The notes below the pieces were generated by a model. That model made no database searches. It was given only the letters and a program-made list of their open reading frames with translations, and was not told where the DNA came from. Position numbers and translations under genes: made by a program. DNA of 31,089 nucleotides from CAYUIS01 sp964444825 (GTDB taxonomy: Bacteria; Chloroflexota; Anaerolineae; B4-G1): the NCBI GenBank assembly GCA_964444825.1, contig CAYUIS010000052.1:1-31089 (forward strand). The letters are read 5' to 3'. Of this stretch, positions 1 to 7,798 are shown piece by piece. Within the stretch, counting starts at the first letter, position 1, and each line of letters opens with the position of its first letter.

Positions 1-62
1 CTCCACCTCGGAAATTGGAGATTGCTTCGCCGCAAAAAGCGCGGCTCGCAATGACGGGCTGA
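1..62. repeat. end of an interspersed repeat, cut by the window edge
   Basis: Non-coding stretch with a small inverted repeat (GCCGC and GCGGC around an A-rich centre, about positions 30-47), ending in AATGACGG. The ending resembles the right end of the element at 20332-20485, which also finishes AATGACGG after a CG-rich block. I infer this is the right half of a related dispersed palindromic element whose left half lies outside the window. No gene is visible before 132. Confidence 0.45.
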
Positions 63-78
63 GCAGTTACTGGAGCTG

Positions 79-84
79 TATAAT
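79..84 (+). promoter_or_regulatory. possible -10 box for the first gene
   Basis: A perfect TATAAT lies 47 bases before the chosen ATG at 132. No good -35 hexamer is seen at the right spacing; the closest, TGACGG at 52-57, is 21 bases away. A weak or extended promoter is possible. Confidence 0.35.
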
Positions 85-131
85 AGTAGTTGGAAGTGGA
101 TTCTATCGTGGTTTTCTCAGGAGTCGATGAC

Positions 132-1748
132 ATGACGGTCCTTATCAACAAGACAGACTGTACGGGGTGTAGCTACTGTGTGCTCACCTGTCCCGAGAAA
201 GCGATCACCCTGGAGATCGAGGCTGATACCTGGCCGCGGATCGACGAAGGGCGATGTACCCAGTGTGGGGAGTGTGTATATGTGTGCCCCAACAAGGTCT
301 TTTCCCTGCCGGGACTCGAACCACCGGCCGCCAACCTGGACGACCGGTATGACGTGGTGATCGTCGGGGCGGGCATCGGTGGGCTGATGACGGCCGCCGG
401 GTTGGCGCGGGCCGGGAAACGGGTCCTCGTACTTGAGCAGATGTCCTTCATCGGCGGCAAGTACACCCACCTGATGCACGACGGGTACGCGATCACGACT
501 GCAGCTTGGACGTGTCCTGGTCCCAAGAGCAGAATCGGGAAACTGTGCGCCAAGCTCGGCGCGCCGATCGACTGGGTTACCATTCACGACGTCAAATCGC
601 AGGGCGAGCACTGGATTGTGACGCAGGACGGCCGGCGCTTTGTCTCGACTGATAAAGCTCAGGAGACGCTGGTGGGAGGAGCGCCAGGAATGGCCCAGGT
701 CTACCGGTGGATCGCGGATATGTACGATCCCCGTGTGAGTTATCCTGAGGAGATGACGGCCCGCCAGTACATCGAGACCTATTTCCCAGGCAACGAAGAG
801 TACGTCAAGTATGTAGAGACGATCATCACCTATTGTTTTGCCTCCCAGACGGTGGATACCTTCTCTGCTATGGAGACCAAACGGGCCATCGTCGATGCGC
901 TGGAGCAGATGGCTGTGTGGGGTACGGCCGTTGGGGGCACAGCGGCAATCGTCGCCGGCGTGGAACAGGTGATCCGGGACCACGGTGGGCAGATTGCGAC
1001 CCGTACCGAGGTAGCCTCCATCGACATCGAGAATGGAAGAGCGAAGGGAGTGACGCTGGGCGATGGGCGTCGCATTGGCGCTGACATTGTTATCCACAAC
1101 GCCGGACTCAACAGGCTGTTGTCTCTGGTTGGAGAGGAGCACCTGCCGGCCTCATTCGTGGCTCGCCTGCGCGACGCCGTCCCGGCCATGGTAGCGACGC
1201 TCGTTCTGGGCACAACAGAGTCCCTGTTGGGGCCCGAGCACTCGCTGCTGCACGCGATGGGCTGGGAGCGCACGCTGAATTGCTACGCTCCCACCTTTTT
1301 TGATCCGGCGCTGGCTCCAGAGGGGCATCACGTGCTGGACGTATTCTGGGTGATGGAGCCCCCTTACGACAAGCGGCACGAGCTGGACCTGGTGTTGGCT
1401 CAGCTCCGAGACATATTCCCCAACTTTGACCAGGTGGTAGATCTGCAGGTGCCGATGCTGTTCACTGGCATGTGGACGGCGGAGATGGCCCACAGGATGG
1501 GACAGAGCGGCGCCGAGCGGATCGATCCGCAGTTACCCATTGAGGGTCTGTATATGGTGGGGTACGATTGTATTGGCTATGGAATGGCTGGCGATATCAT
1601 CCCCCACGGTGTGGAGCGGGCGCTGTATCTCATTCTGAACGATCCTATGTATGCCCCGGTGGACGAGAAAACGTCGGCCAAGTTCGGCAAATGGGCCAAA
1701 TCGCAGGTATTTAGGGCGATGGCGCTGGCCAAGCGCTTGACAGGCTAA
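132..1748 (+). CDS. 2[4Fe-4S] ferredoxin-domain FAD-dependent oxidoreductase (CrtI/phytoene desaturase-like fold)
   Basis: 538 aa. The N-terminus is a bacterial ferredoxin domain with two CxxCxxC...CP clusters (Cys 10, 13, 16, 20 and 42, 45, 48, 52). After a short linker comes an FAD-binding Rossmann fold starting DVVIVGAGIGG (GxGxxG at 79-84), and the remainder resembles phytoene desaturase/amine oxidase-like flavoproteins, including a C-terminal GYDCIGYGMAGDIIPHG segment typical of the FAD-binding end. The fusion implies electron transfer between the iron-sulfur clusters and FAD. The substrate cannot be read from sequence, and no carotenoid genes are nearby. The ATG at 132 is preferred to an in-frame TTG at 90 because AGGAG at 119-123 sits 8 bases upstream. 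The next gene follows by 11 bases, so the two may be cotranscribed. Confidence 0.85.
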   Translation: MTVLINKTDCTGCSYCVLTCPEKAITLEIEADTWPRIDEGRCTQCGECVYVCPNKVFSLPGLEPPAANLDDRYDVVIVGAGIGGLMTAAGLARAGKRVLVLEQMSFIGGKYTHLMHDGYAITTAAWTCPGPKSRIGKLCAKLGAPIDWVTIHDVKSQGEHWIVTQDGRRFVSTDKAQETLVGGAPGMAQVYRWIADMYDPRVSYPEEMTARQYIETYFPGNEEYVKYVETIITYCFASQTVDTFSAMETKRAIVDALEQMAVWGTAVGGTAAIVAGVEQVIRDHGGQIATRTEVASIDIENGRAKGVTLGDGRRIGADIVIHNAGLNRLLSLVGEEHLPASFVARLRDAVPAMVATLVLGTTESLLGPEHSLLHAMGWERTLNCYAPTFFDPALAPEGHHVLDVFWVMEPPYDKRHELDLVLAQLRDIFPNFDQVVDLQVPMLFTGMWTAEMAHRMGQSGAERIDPQLPIEGLYMVGYDCIGYGMAGDIIPHGVERALYLILNDPMYAPVDEKTSAKFGKWAKSQVFRAMALAKRLTG

Positions 1749-1759
1749 AGGAGAAAAAG

Positions 1760-3355
1760 ATGAAAGTTCAGACTGCCATCACCGCGGTCGCCGTCTACAC
1801 CGACCGCGCGCGAATCACCCGCACCGGCACAGAGACCCTGGAACCAGGCAGCCACCGGCTGGTGATAGACGAGTTGCCGTTGAAGCTGGACGCGGCTTCG
1901 GTGCGGGCTGCGGCCCGCGGTACTGCGCGCGCCCGGCTCCTCGGCGTGGACGTACAGCGCGAGTTCTTTGTCGAGACGCCTGTCGAGCACGTGCGGGAGT
2001 TGGAGGAGCAGATCGAAGCGGTTGAGGATGAGATGCGCGGTCTCGATGCGCACACCAAGCTTCTGGAGCAGGAACGTGTCACCTTGGGCGAACTCGCCGG
2101 TCAGACCGAGATGTATGCCCGCGGACTCGCCTATGGCAGGATCGATGCAGGAACTCAGATGGCGTTGCTCAATGACCTGCGCGCCCGCAGCGAGGAGGTG
2201 AACGGGGCCCTGTTGGGAAAAACCGTGCGCCGGCGGGAGCTGGAGCGACGGTTGAAAAAGCTGCGGGGTGAACTGGAACAAAAACGCGGCGCCAGGGGGC
2301 GCGAGCGGTATGCCGCCGTCATCGAGGTCGACGTCACGCAGGCCGGCGACCTGTCTGTGGAGCTAACCTACGTCGTATCTGGCGCTGGCTGGAAGCCACT
2401 GTACGATATGCGGCTGCTGGAGCCGGAGGGGGAAAAGTCGGTGCTGGAGGTTGGGTACCTGGCTCAGGTGACCCAGCAGACGGGCGAGGATTGGCAGGGA
2501 GTGGCGCTCACGCTATCGACGGCCCGGCCTGCCCTGGTAGAGACACTGCCGGAGCTCGATCCATGGTATGTGAGCCCGATCGTGATGCCCAGGCCGACAG
2601 CTCGACGGGCGGCCAAGATGGCCGCTCCTGCGCCGGCTTTTGCCGCCCAGGATACCCTGGCCGGCGCGGGAATGGAGCTGGCGGCCGCCGTGGTAGCGGA
2701 GGCTGAGGCGGAGGTCCCGATGGCGACGGTGCAGACCACGGGTGCTGCCGTGACCTACCAGGTACCCGGTGCGGTCACCGTTCCCGCCGATGGAGCGCCC
2801 CACAAGGTCTCCGTGGCCCGCCTTGAGTTGGCGCCGATGCTGGATTACGTGACAGCGCCCAAGCTGGTCGAGGCAGCCTATCGCAGGGCCAAGGTCGCCA
2901 ACGACAGTCCCTACACCTTCCTACCCGGTCCGGTGAATCTCTTTGCGGGCGAGGAGTTTGTGGGCGCCACTGAGCTGGAATTGACCGCCCCGAACGGTGA
3001 ACTGGAGCTTTATCTGGGGACAGATGACCGGGTGAAGGTCGAACGCGAGCTGAAACGACGGGAGGTGGACAAGACACTGATCCGCGACCGTCGGCGGCTC
3101 CGGTACGGCTACGAGATCACGGTGGAGAACCTGTTGGCCGTCGAGGCCAAGGTCACACTTCACGACCAGATTCCCGTGCCGCGTCACGAAGACATCAAGG
3201 TGAAGCTAGAGTCGGTCGAGCCCAAGCCATCTGAGCAGACGGAATTGAATCTGCTGGATTGGGAGCTGACCCTTGGGGCGGGCGAAAAGGTGAGCGTGCG
3301 CTTTGACTTTACGGTTGACCATCCCCGGGAGATGCGTGTAGCAGGGTTGCCTTAG
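1760..3355 (+). CDS. MuiA-family protein (DUF4140/DUF4139)
   Basis: 531 aa. The N-terminal about 100 residues match the DUF4140 type (VAVYTDRARITR start, beta-rich). A charged coiled coil follows (about residues 70-180). A large beta-rich C-terminal half carries the DUF4139 pattern SGAGWKPLYDMRL and NLLDWELTLGAGEKVSVRFDF. The family is named for the mucoidy inhibitor MuiA; its biochemical role is not established. An Ala/Glu-rich linker lies around residues 270-330. The ribosome site AAAGGAG is 8 to 9 bases before ATG. There is no signal peptide, so it is probably cytoplasmic. The lipoprotein gene starts 4 bases after its stop codon. Confidence 0.85.
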   Translation: MKVQTAITAVAVYTDRARITRTGTETLEPGSHRLVIDELPLKLDAASVRAAARGTARARLLGVDVQREFFVETPVEHVRELEEQIEAVEDEMRGLDAHTKLLEQERVTLGELAGQTEMYARGLAYGRIDAGTQMALLNDLRARSEEVNGALLGKTVRRRELERRLKKLRGELEQKRGARGRERYAAVIEVDVTQAGDLSVELTYVVSGAGWKPLYDMRLLEPEGEKSVLEVGYLAQVTQQTGEDWQGVALTLSTARPALVETLPELDPWYVSPIVMPRPTARRAAKMAAPAPAFAAQDTLAGAGMELAAAVVAEAEAEVPMATVQTTGAAVTYQVPGAVTVPADGAPHKVSVARLELAPMLDYVTAPKLVEAAYRRAKVANDSPYTFLPGPVNLFAGEEFVGATELELTAPNGELELYLGTDDRVKVERELKRREVDKTLIRDRRRLRYGYEITVENLLAVEAKVTLHDQIPVPRHEDIKVKLESVEPKPSEQTELNLLDWELTLGAGEKVSVRFDFTVDHPREMRVAGLP

Positions 3356-3358
3356 CGT

Positions 3359-4567
3359 ATGAGTGGCCAGGTGGTGCAGAGGCAGAGAGACGAGGGGATA
3401 GGGAGGTCAAGGCGCAGGCCAGAACGCCAAAAGTATCTCCCCTGTCTTCATCTTGTCTCTTGCCTCTTGTTTCTGGCGGGTTGTCTTGCTCCTTCCGCGC
3501 CCGTTGCCACGTACACGTACGCACCCACTCTCGCGCCCCAATCCACGGCAACGCCCGTACCTTCTCCTTCGCCTGTCCCGACCGATACCCCTCCACCTGT
3601 TCCTACGGCTACTCCCACTGCGTTGCCGGTGCCGACCATCGATCCCTTGGTTGTGACGAGCGCCATCTCCAAAGTGCATGCCCGACTGGCGCAGGTTTCC
3701 GTTGAGCCGCTATGCCTGCGGTGGGAGGATACGGACGCCGACGGTGCGCCCGAGTGGGTGGGGCTTTATCTACAGCCCGGCTCGCCCTCGCGACTGGCTG
3801 CCTTTGTGCTCGACGGGGAGACGTGGTTCGACCTTAGACCATTGGACAGGGAGCCGGGTGCAACCGACTATGGCCTGGGCGAGTATCCCACGTGCGAGGT
3901 GGAGGTGCGTGATACGAATGGGGATGGCCGGGTTGAGGTCCTCGTGTGGGGACATGCTGAGACCAGTACGGACCTTTTGCACATCTTTGGCTGGGATGGT
4001 GCGGCCTATTCGCTGTTGGGAGCCTTCGAAGGGGATATGGGGGTGCGTCTGAGCAACACCGACGGGGACCTGGCGGATGAGGTGGCCGTACGCTACAATG
4101 CCGGCAGCGACCTGGTGTGGGAGGCGGTTCACACGTGGGACGGAGCCAACTATGGTTGGACCTGGGAGCGGTATGATTGGTTCTACCTTGATCGTCCCCA
4201 CGCTTATCTCGTCGACACCCCCGAGCATGCCGTCATCTCCTTCTATTTAGCGGTCGATGACCGGGATATGGCCGGGGCATATGGCCTGCTGAGTGCGTCC
4301 GCCCAGGCAGCCCAGGCGTACGGGGTTTGGGTAGCCGGGTTTGCCACCACCGTGGCGGCGGAGGTGGGTGTGGTTCACGAAGGGGCACGCAGCGGGGATG
4401 TGGCTAGTGTCGCTGCTCAGGTGCAGGCCTATGACAACGTGGATGGGCGTATCGTAGCTACCCTGTGGGATGTAGAGTGGGCGCTCGTGCAGGCCGGGGG
4501 GAGATGGTGGCTGGAGCGGGCCAGCGTGGTGCAGCTTGACCAGTGGGAACTGGGCTACTATCGTTAG
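3359..4567 (+). CDS. secreted lipoprotein with Pro/Thr linker, Asp-rich repeats and a C-terminal NTF2-like domain
   Basis: 402 aa. A basic N-region and hydrophobic stretch end in the lipobox LAGC (Cys about residue 42), giving a predicted lipidated surface protein. A Pro/Thr/Ser-rich spacer follows (about 55-95). The middle has three Asp-rich calcium-loop-like segments (DTDADGAPEWV, DTNGDGRVEVLV, NTDGDLADEVAV) like FG-GAP/VCBS repeats. The last about 120 residues resemble NTF2-like/DUF4878 domains (IsFYLAVDDRDMAGAYGLLS). The function is unknown; binding at the cell surface is likely. The first about 110 bases form an imperfect inverted repeat, so the true start is uncertain. I kept ATG 3359 because it directly follows the upstream stop; no good ribosome site decides the matter. 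Confidence 0.75.
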   Translation: MSGQVVQRQRDEGIGRSRRRPERQKYLPCLHLVSCLLFLAGCLAPSAPVATYTYAPTLAPQSTATPVPSPSPVPTDTPPPVPTATPTALPVPTIDPLVVTSAISKVHARLAQVSVEPLCLRWEDTDADGAPEWVGLYLQPGSPSRLAAFVLDGETWFDLRPLDREPGATDYGLGEYPTCEVEVRDTNGDGRVEVLVWGHAETSTDLLHIFGWDGAAYSLLGAFEGDMGVRLSNTDGDLADEVAVRYNAGSDLVWEAVHTWDGANYGWTWERYDWFYLDRPHAYLVDTPEHAVISFYLAVDDRDMAGAYGLLSASAQAAQAYGVWVAGFATTVAAEVGVVHEGARSGDVASVAAQVQAYDNVDGRIVATLWDVEWALVQAGGRWWLERASVVQLDQWELGYYR

Positions 4568-4575
4568 CGTAAAAG

Positions 4576-4603
4576 TTGTGTGGAGAGAGAAATGCCATAT
4601 AAT
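4576..4603 (+). promoter_or_regulatory. predicted sigma-70-type promoter upstream of hflX
   Basis: TTGTGT at 4576-4581 and TATAAT at 4598-4603, spacer 16. It lies just after the lipoprotein stop codon and predicts a leader of about 75-105 bases before hflX. Confidence 0.55.
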
Positions 4604-4715
4604 CATCGGTGTGGATGGTGCATTTGCGTGGTGTTTTATACCATCGTTGACTCGTGTGTATATCTGAGTAGGGAGGTGTGCGATCACAAGATTATCTGAG
4701 CCGACTGGCCCCCCG

Positions 4716-6023
4716 GTGGAGCGAGCTTTCCTGGTAGGGGTTGAGCTGAAGGGATCCAAGGCTGGTTCGCCCTCGTCAGATGGATCGTGGCCGGTGGAAG
4801 AGTCCCTGGCCGAACTTGCCCAACTGGCCCGCACGGCCGGCCTCCAGGTGGTAGGGCAAACGACACAACGACTTGAGCGGCACAATCCCGCGACCTATAT
4901 TGGGTCGGGAAAAGTCAAGGAGGTGTCCCAGAGGGCGGTTGAGACCGCGTCTGACGCGGTCGTGTTTGACGATGAGCTTTCGCCCCGTCACCAGCGCGAA
5001 TTGGAAAAGGTGTTGGGTGAGGACATCAAACTCCTGGACCGTACATCTCTGATCCTCGATATCTTTGCCCAGCACGCCCAAACCCGTGAGGGTGCGCTGC
5101 AGGTAGAACTGGCACAGTACGAGTACCGGTTGCCGCGCCTCACGCGGGCTTGGACCCACTTGGCCCGGCAGGCAGGCGGACGTGCTGGTGGAAGCAGTGG
5201 CGGCGTCGGCGTGCGCGGTCCCGGTGAGACGCAGTTGGAGACAGACCGACAGGTGATCGGAAGGCGCATTGCTCAGCTCAAGAGCGAGCTGGAGGAGGTA
5301 CGGGCCCATCGAGGGCGCCATCGGGAGCGGCGACGCAAGGCTGGCGTGCCTACCGTCGCTATCGTCGGCTATACGAATGCCGGCAAATCCACGCTGCTCA
5401 ACCGTCTGGCGGATGCGCATGTGTTGGTGGCGGACAAACTCTTTGCAACCCTCGATCCGACCACCCGTCGTGTGGCGCTACCTAGCGGAGGAGAGGTGCT
5501 GTTTACAGACACTGTCGGCTTCATTCAGAAGCTGCCCACTCAACTGGTAGCCGCTTTCCGTGCCACACTGGAGGAGGTGATCGAGGCGGACTTGTTGTTG
5601 CACGTTGTGGATGCCAGCCAGGCGGGTATGGAGCGCCAGGTTGAGGCCGTGAATGGGACGCTGGAGGACATTGGCGCGATGGGGATGCCCGTCATCACTG
5701 TTTTGAACAAGATGGATCGCTTGTCCACTCGCGATGGTGTTGACTCGCTCAACAAGTTTCCCGATAGTGTTGCCATATCGGCCCTTGCTGGAGATGGGCT
5801 GGATCTACTGTTGGCCCGCATCGAACAGTTGTTGGAGGCGCAGATGGTGTGGCTGGATGTGCTTGTTCCCTATAGGTGCGGCGAGTTGGTGGAACTTTTT
5901 CATCGCCGAGGGCTGATCGAGTGGGAGGAGCACACTGAAGCGGGGACGCACATCAAAGGACGTATCCCGACGGTGCTGGTTGGACGCTTCCAGGGACTGG
6001 TGGAGACCGAGAGATCCAATTGA
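4716..6023 (+). CDS. hflX: GTPase HflX (ribosome-splitting/ribosome-associated)
   Basis: 435 aa from GTG 4716. The N-terminal HflX domain has the usual ERAFLVGV start, NPATYIGSGK and FDDELSPRHQRELE; a coiled segment follows (about 180-210). The GTPase domain has G1 GYTNAGKST (218-226), G3 DTVGFI (265-270) and G4 NKMD (331-334). HflX family GTPases bind the 50S subunit and split stalled ribosomes, often under heat or antibiotic stress. Length is normal. The start is unclear: GTG 4716 lacks a ribosome site, while a good GGGAGG at 4671-4676 sits 6 bases before an in-frame ATC at 4683, which would add 11 residues. Likely transcribed from the 4576 promoter. Confidence 0.95.
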   Translation: MERAFLVGVELKGSKAGSPSSDGSWPVEESLAELAQLARTAGLQVVGQTTQRLERHNPATYIGSGKVKEVSQRAVETASDAVVFDDELSPRHQRELEKVLGEDIKLLDRTSLILDIFAQHAQTREGALQVELAQYEYRLPRLTRAWTHLARQAGGRAGGSSGGVGVRGPGETQLETDRQVIGRRIAQLKSELEEVRAHRGRHRERRRKAGVPTVAIVGYTNAGKSTLLNRLADAHVLVADKLFATLDPTTRRVALPSGGEVLFTDTVGFIQKLPTQLVAAFRATLEEVIEADLLLHVVDASQAGMERQVEAVNGTLEDIGAMGMPVITVLNKMDRLSTRDGVDSLNKFPDSVAISALAGDGLDLLLARIEQLLEAQMVWLDVLVPYRCGELVELFHRRGLIEWEEHTEAGTHIKGRIPTVLVGRFQGLVETERSN

Positions 6024-6048
6024 CGGGCCATCCGGTCCATGCTACAAT
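6020..6048 (+). promoter_or_regulatory. predicted strong sigma-70-type promoter for the small membrane protein
   Basis: TTGACG at 6020-6025 and TACAAT at 6043-6048 with an ideal 17-base spacer. The -35 overlaps the hflX stop codon. Confidence 0.7.
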
Positions 6049-6078
6049 TAATCGTGAGCAATCACAGGTGAGGGTTCG

Positions 6079-6288
6079 ATGACAAAGCTAATCCAGCGTA
6101 CCGGCGACTTTTTGGCTCGTCTTCCGGGGCTTCCGGTTCTTTTGGCTATCGGCTTGGTGGTGCTCAACCTGGTGCTTCAGTTTCTGCCCGACTGGCCGGT
6201 TGTTGGTTGGTTGGCCCGGACCGATTTGCTGTTGCACGTTGCCTTGATTGTGGGATTCCTTGGCGTTCTACTGGGCGAGGTGCTGTAG
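6079..6288 (+). CDS. small two-helix membrane protein, unknown function
   Basis: 69 aa. Two hydrophobic segments (about residues 15-36 and 49-69) are separated by a short DWPVVGWLARTD loop, so a helical hairpin in the membrane is predicted. ATG is preceded by GGTGAGGG. It has its own promoter at 6020 and is followed by a terminator-like hairpin at 6371, so it seems to be a single-gene transcript. I do not recognise the family. Good promoter placement and clean hydrophobic pattern argue that it is real. Confidence 0.65.
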   Translation: MTKLIQRTGDFLARLPGLPVLLAIGLVVLNLVLQFLPDWPVVGWLARTDLLLHVALIVGFLGVLLGEVL

Positions 6289-6370
6289 GTGGACCTGTCA
6301 ACCGCGCCAACCTAGCAGTGCTGCTGTTGTCCGCCATTTGCGCGGGGGCGGCAGCGGAAAGATTGTGGCG

Positions 6371-6399
6371 GAGCGGGCCGAGGCTCGCTCTTTTGTTTT
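6371..6399 (+). terminator. predicted rho-independent terminator
   Basis: GAGCG and CGCTC form the stem with an inner GCC/GGC pairing, followed by TTTTGTTTT. It separates the small membrane protein from the DUF58 operon. The remaining bases of 6289-6439 show no other feature. Confidence 0.6.
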
Positions 6400-6439
6400 G
6401 TCAGACTGGTGGACAAGGAAACGAATAGGTTTGGATCTC

Positions 6440-7798
6440 ATGTTGCGGCGTTTGTTTCGTCCGTGGGTCCTGTGGTCTTTCCGGGACGGGGATGTCGAAA
6501 TATCACTCCTGTGGCGCAATTGGCTGCCATTGCTTGCTCTCCCACTCTTGTTGGTGGTCGAGTCGATCTTCCACGCGCGCGTGTGGATGACGCTTCTACT
6601 TGCAGTTTCTGGTATCACGGCGATTGCGGCGTGGTGGGCCTGGTGTATGGCCCGTCACGTGAGGGTGCGGCGCGAGTTGTACCAGTCCTCGGTGCAGGTG
6701 GGAGACCTGTTCGAAGAGCAATTCACACTGATCAACGGCTTTTGGCTGCCTGTGCTGTGGATGGAAGTGAGTGATCACAGTAATATGCCTGGCTACAACG
6801 TCAGCACGGTCCGGGCTGCCAGCGGGCGTGGTTCCTGCCGGTGGACTACCACGGGGGAATGTCGCTTGCGCGGCGAGTATGACATGGGGCCGTGGGAAGC
6901 GATTACGGGCGATCCCTTTGGCATGTTCACTGTCGTACAGCGCAATCCCCAGGTCAGGACGGTCCTGGTATATCCGCCCATTTCCCGAAAGCTGCCCTTC
7001 GCCCTGCCTCGAGGGGCGGCGATGGGGCGGGCACTCACCAGCCACCGGTCTTGGGAGCCGACCGTGAGCGTTGGCAGCGTTCGTCAGTACGTCCCTGGTG
7101 ACCCGCGCCATCACATTCATTGGCGTACTAGCGCTCGATATGATGAACTGCATACCAAAGAGTTCGACCAGGAGACGGGCGGCGACATCTGGCTGGTGCT
7201 CGATCTGGATCGCCACGTGCAAGTGGGGCAGGGTGAGCGATCGACGGAAGAGATAGGCGTTATTGCCACGGCCTCCGTTGCAGCGCTCCTGCTCAACGCG
7301 GGAAGGGCGGTTGGACTGATCATCTACGGCCCAGAGTACCAGACGGTTATGCCGGCTCGGGGACAGGGTCACCTGTTCAGGTTGTTGCGCGTCCTGGCTC
7401 GGGTACGGTCTGGAGAATCGCCTCCACTGAACCGTGTGTTGGAGGAAATCGGACGGGCGTTGCCGGTTGGTACGACGGCATTGGTGATCACTCCCTCGAT
7501 GGATCCTGTCTGGATCTCGGCGTTGGTGCGCCTGCAGGGACGTGGAGTGGGTGCGGCGACATTGCTGTTGGACGCGGCGTCTTTTTCCAGTAGTTGGACC
7601 AGGAGCGAGTTCTCCCCTCAGGCCAAAGCTCTGCGGGGAATGTTGGCCGACGCACGAGTAGAAACCGAGATCCTCCACGCCGACACACCGTTGTCGCTTC
7701 GCCCGCCGACGGGCCAGGTGCGACGTTGGGAATTCAAGGTGCTGAGCACCGGGCGAGCGATACCGGTCAGTACACCCAGGGGAGCGCAAGGCTGGTGA
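6440..7798 (+). CDS. DUF58 domain-containing protein
   Basis: 452 aa from ATG 6440. Two hydrophobic segments near the N-terminus (about residues 28-70) precede a beta-rich region and the DUF58 core with GDPRHHIHWRTSAR, followed by DIWLVLDLD and a vWA-like region (LVITPSM). DUF58 proteins usually sit with a MoxR AAA+ ATPase and a TgpA-like transglutaminase; here the transglutaminase gene overlaps by 4 bases (GTGA) but no MoxR gene is present. The role is not established biochemically. The reading frame is open upstream to 6248, but that part covers the terminator hairpin and is not protein-like, so the later ATG is chosen. The ribosome site is weak. Confidence 0.85.
   Translation: MLRRLFRPWVLWSFRDGDVEISLLWRNWLPLLALPLLLVVESIFHARVWMTLLLAVSGITAIAAWWAWCMARHVRVRRELYQSSVQVGDLFEEQFTLINGFWLPVLWMEVSDHSNMPGYNVSTVRAASGRGSCRWTTTGECRLRGEYDMGPWEAITGDPFGMFTVVQRNPQVRTVLVYPPISRKLPFALPRGAAMGRALTSHRSWEPTVSVGSVRQYVPGDPRHHIHWRTSARYDELHTKEFDQETGGDIWLVLDLDRHVQVGQGERSTEEIGVIATASVAALLLNAGRAVGLIIYGPEYQTVMPARGQGHLFRLLRVLARVRSGESPPLNRVLEEIGRALPVGTTALVITPSMDPVWISALVRLQGRGVGAATLLLDAASFSSSWTRSEFSPQAKALRGMLADARVETEILHADTPLSLRPPTGQVRRWEFKVLSTGRAIPVSTPRGAQGW

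Noticed and set aside
117..1142. Long reverse-strand open frame opposite the first gene
   Set aside because: It mirrors a clear ferredoxin-flavoprotein gene on the plus strand; GC-rich codon bias creates such shadows. No family-like motifs or ribosome site.
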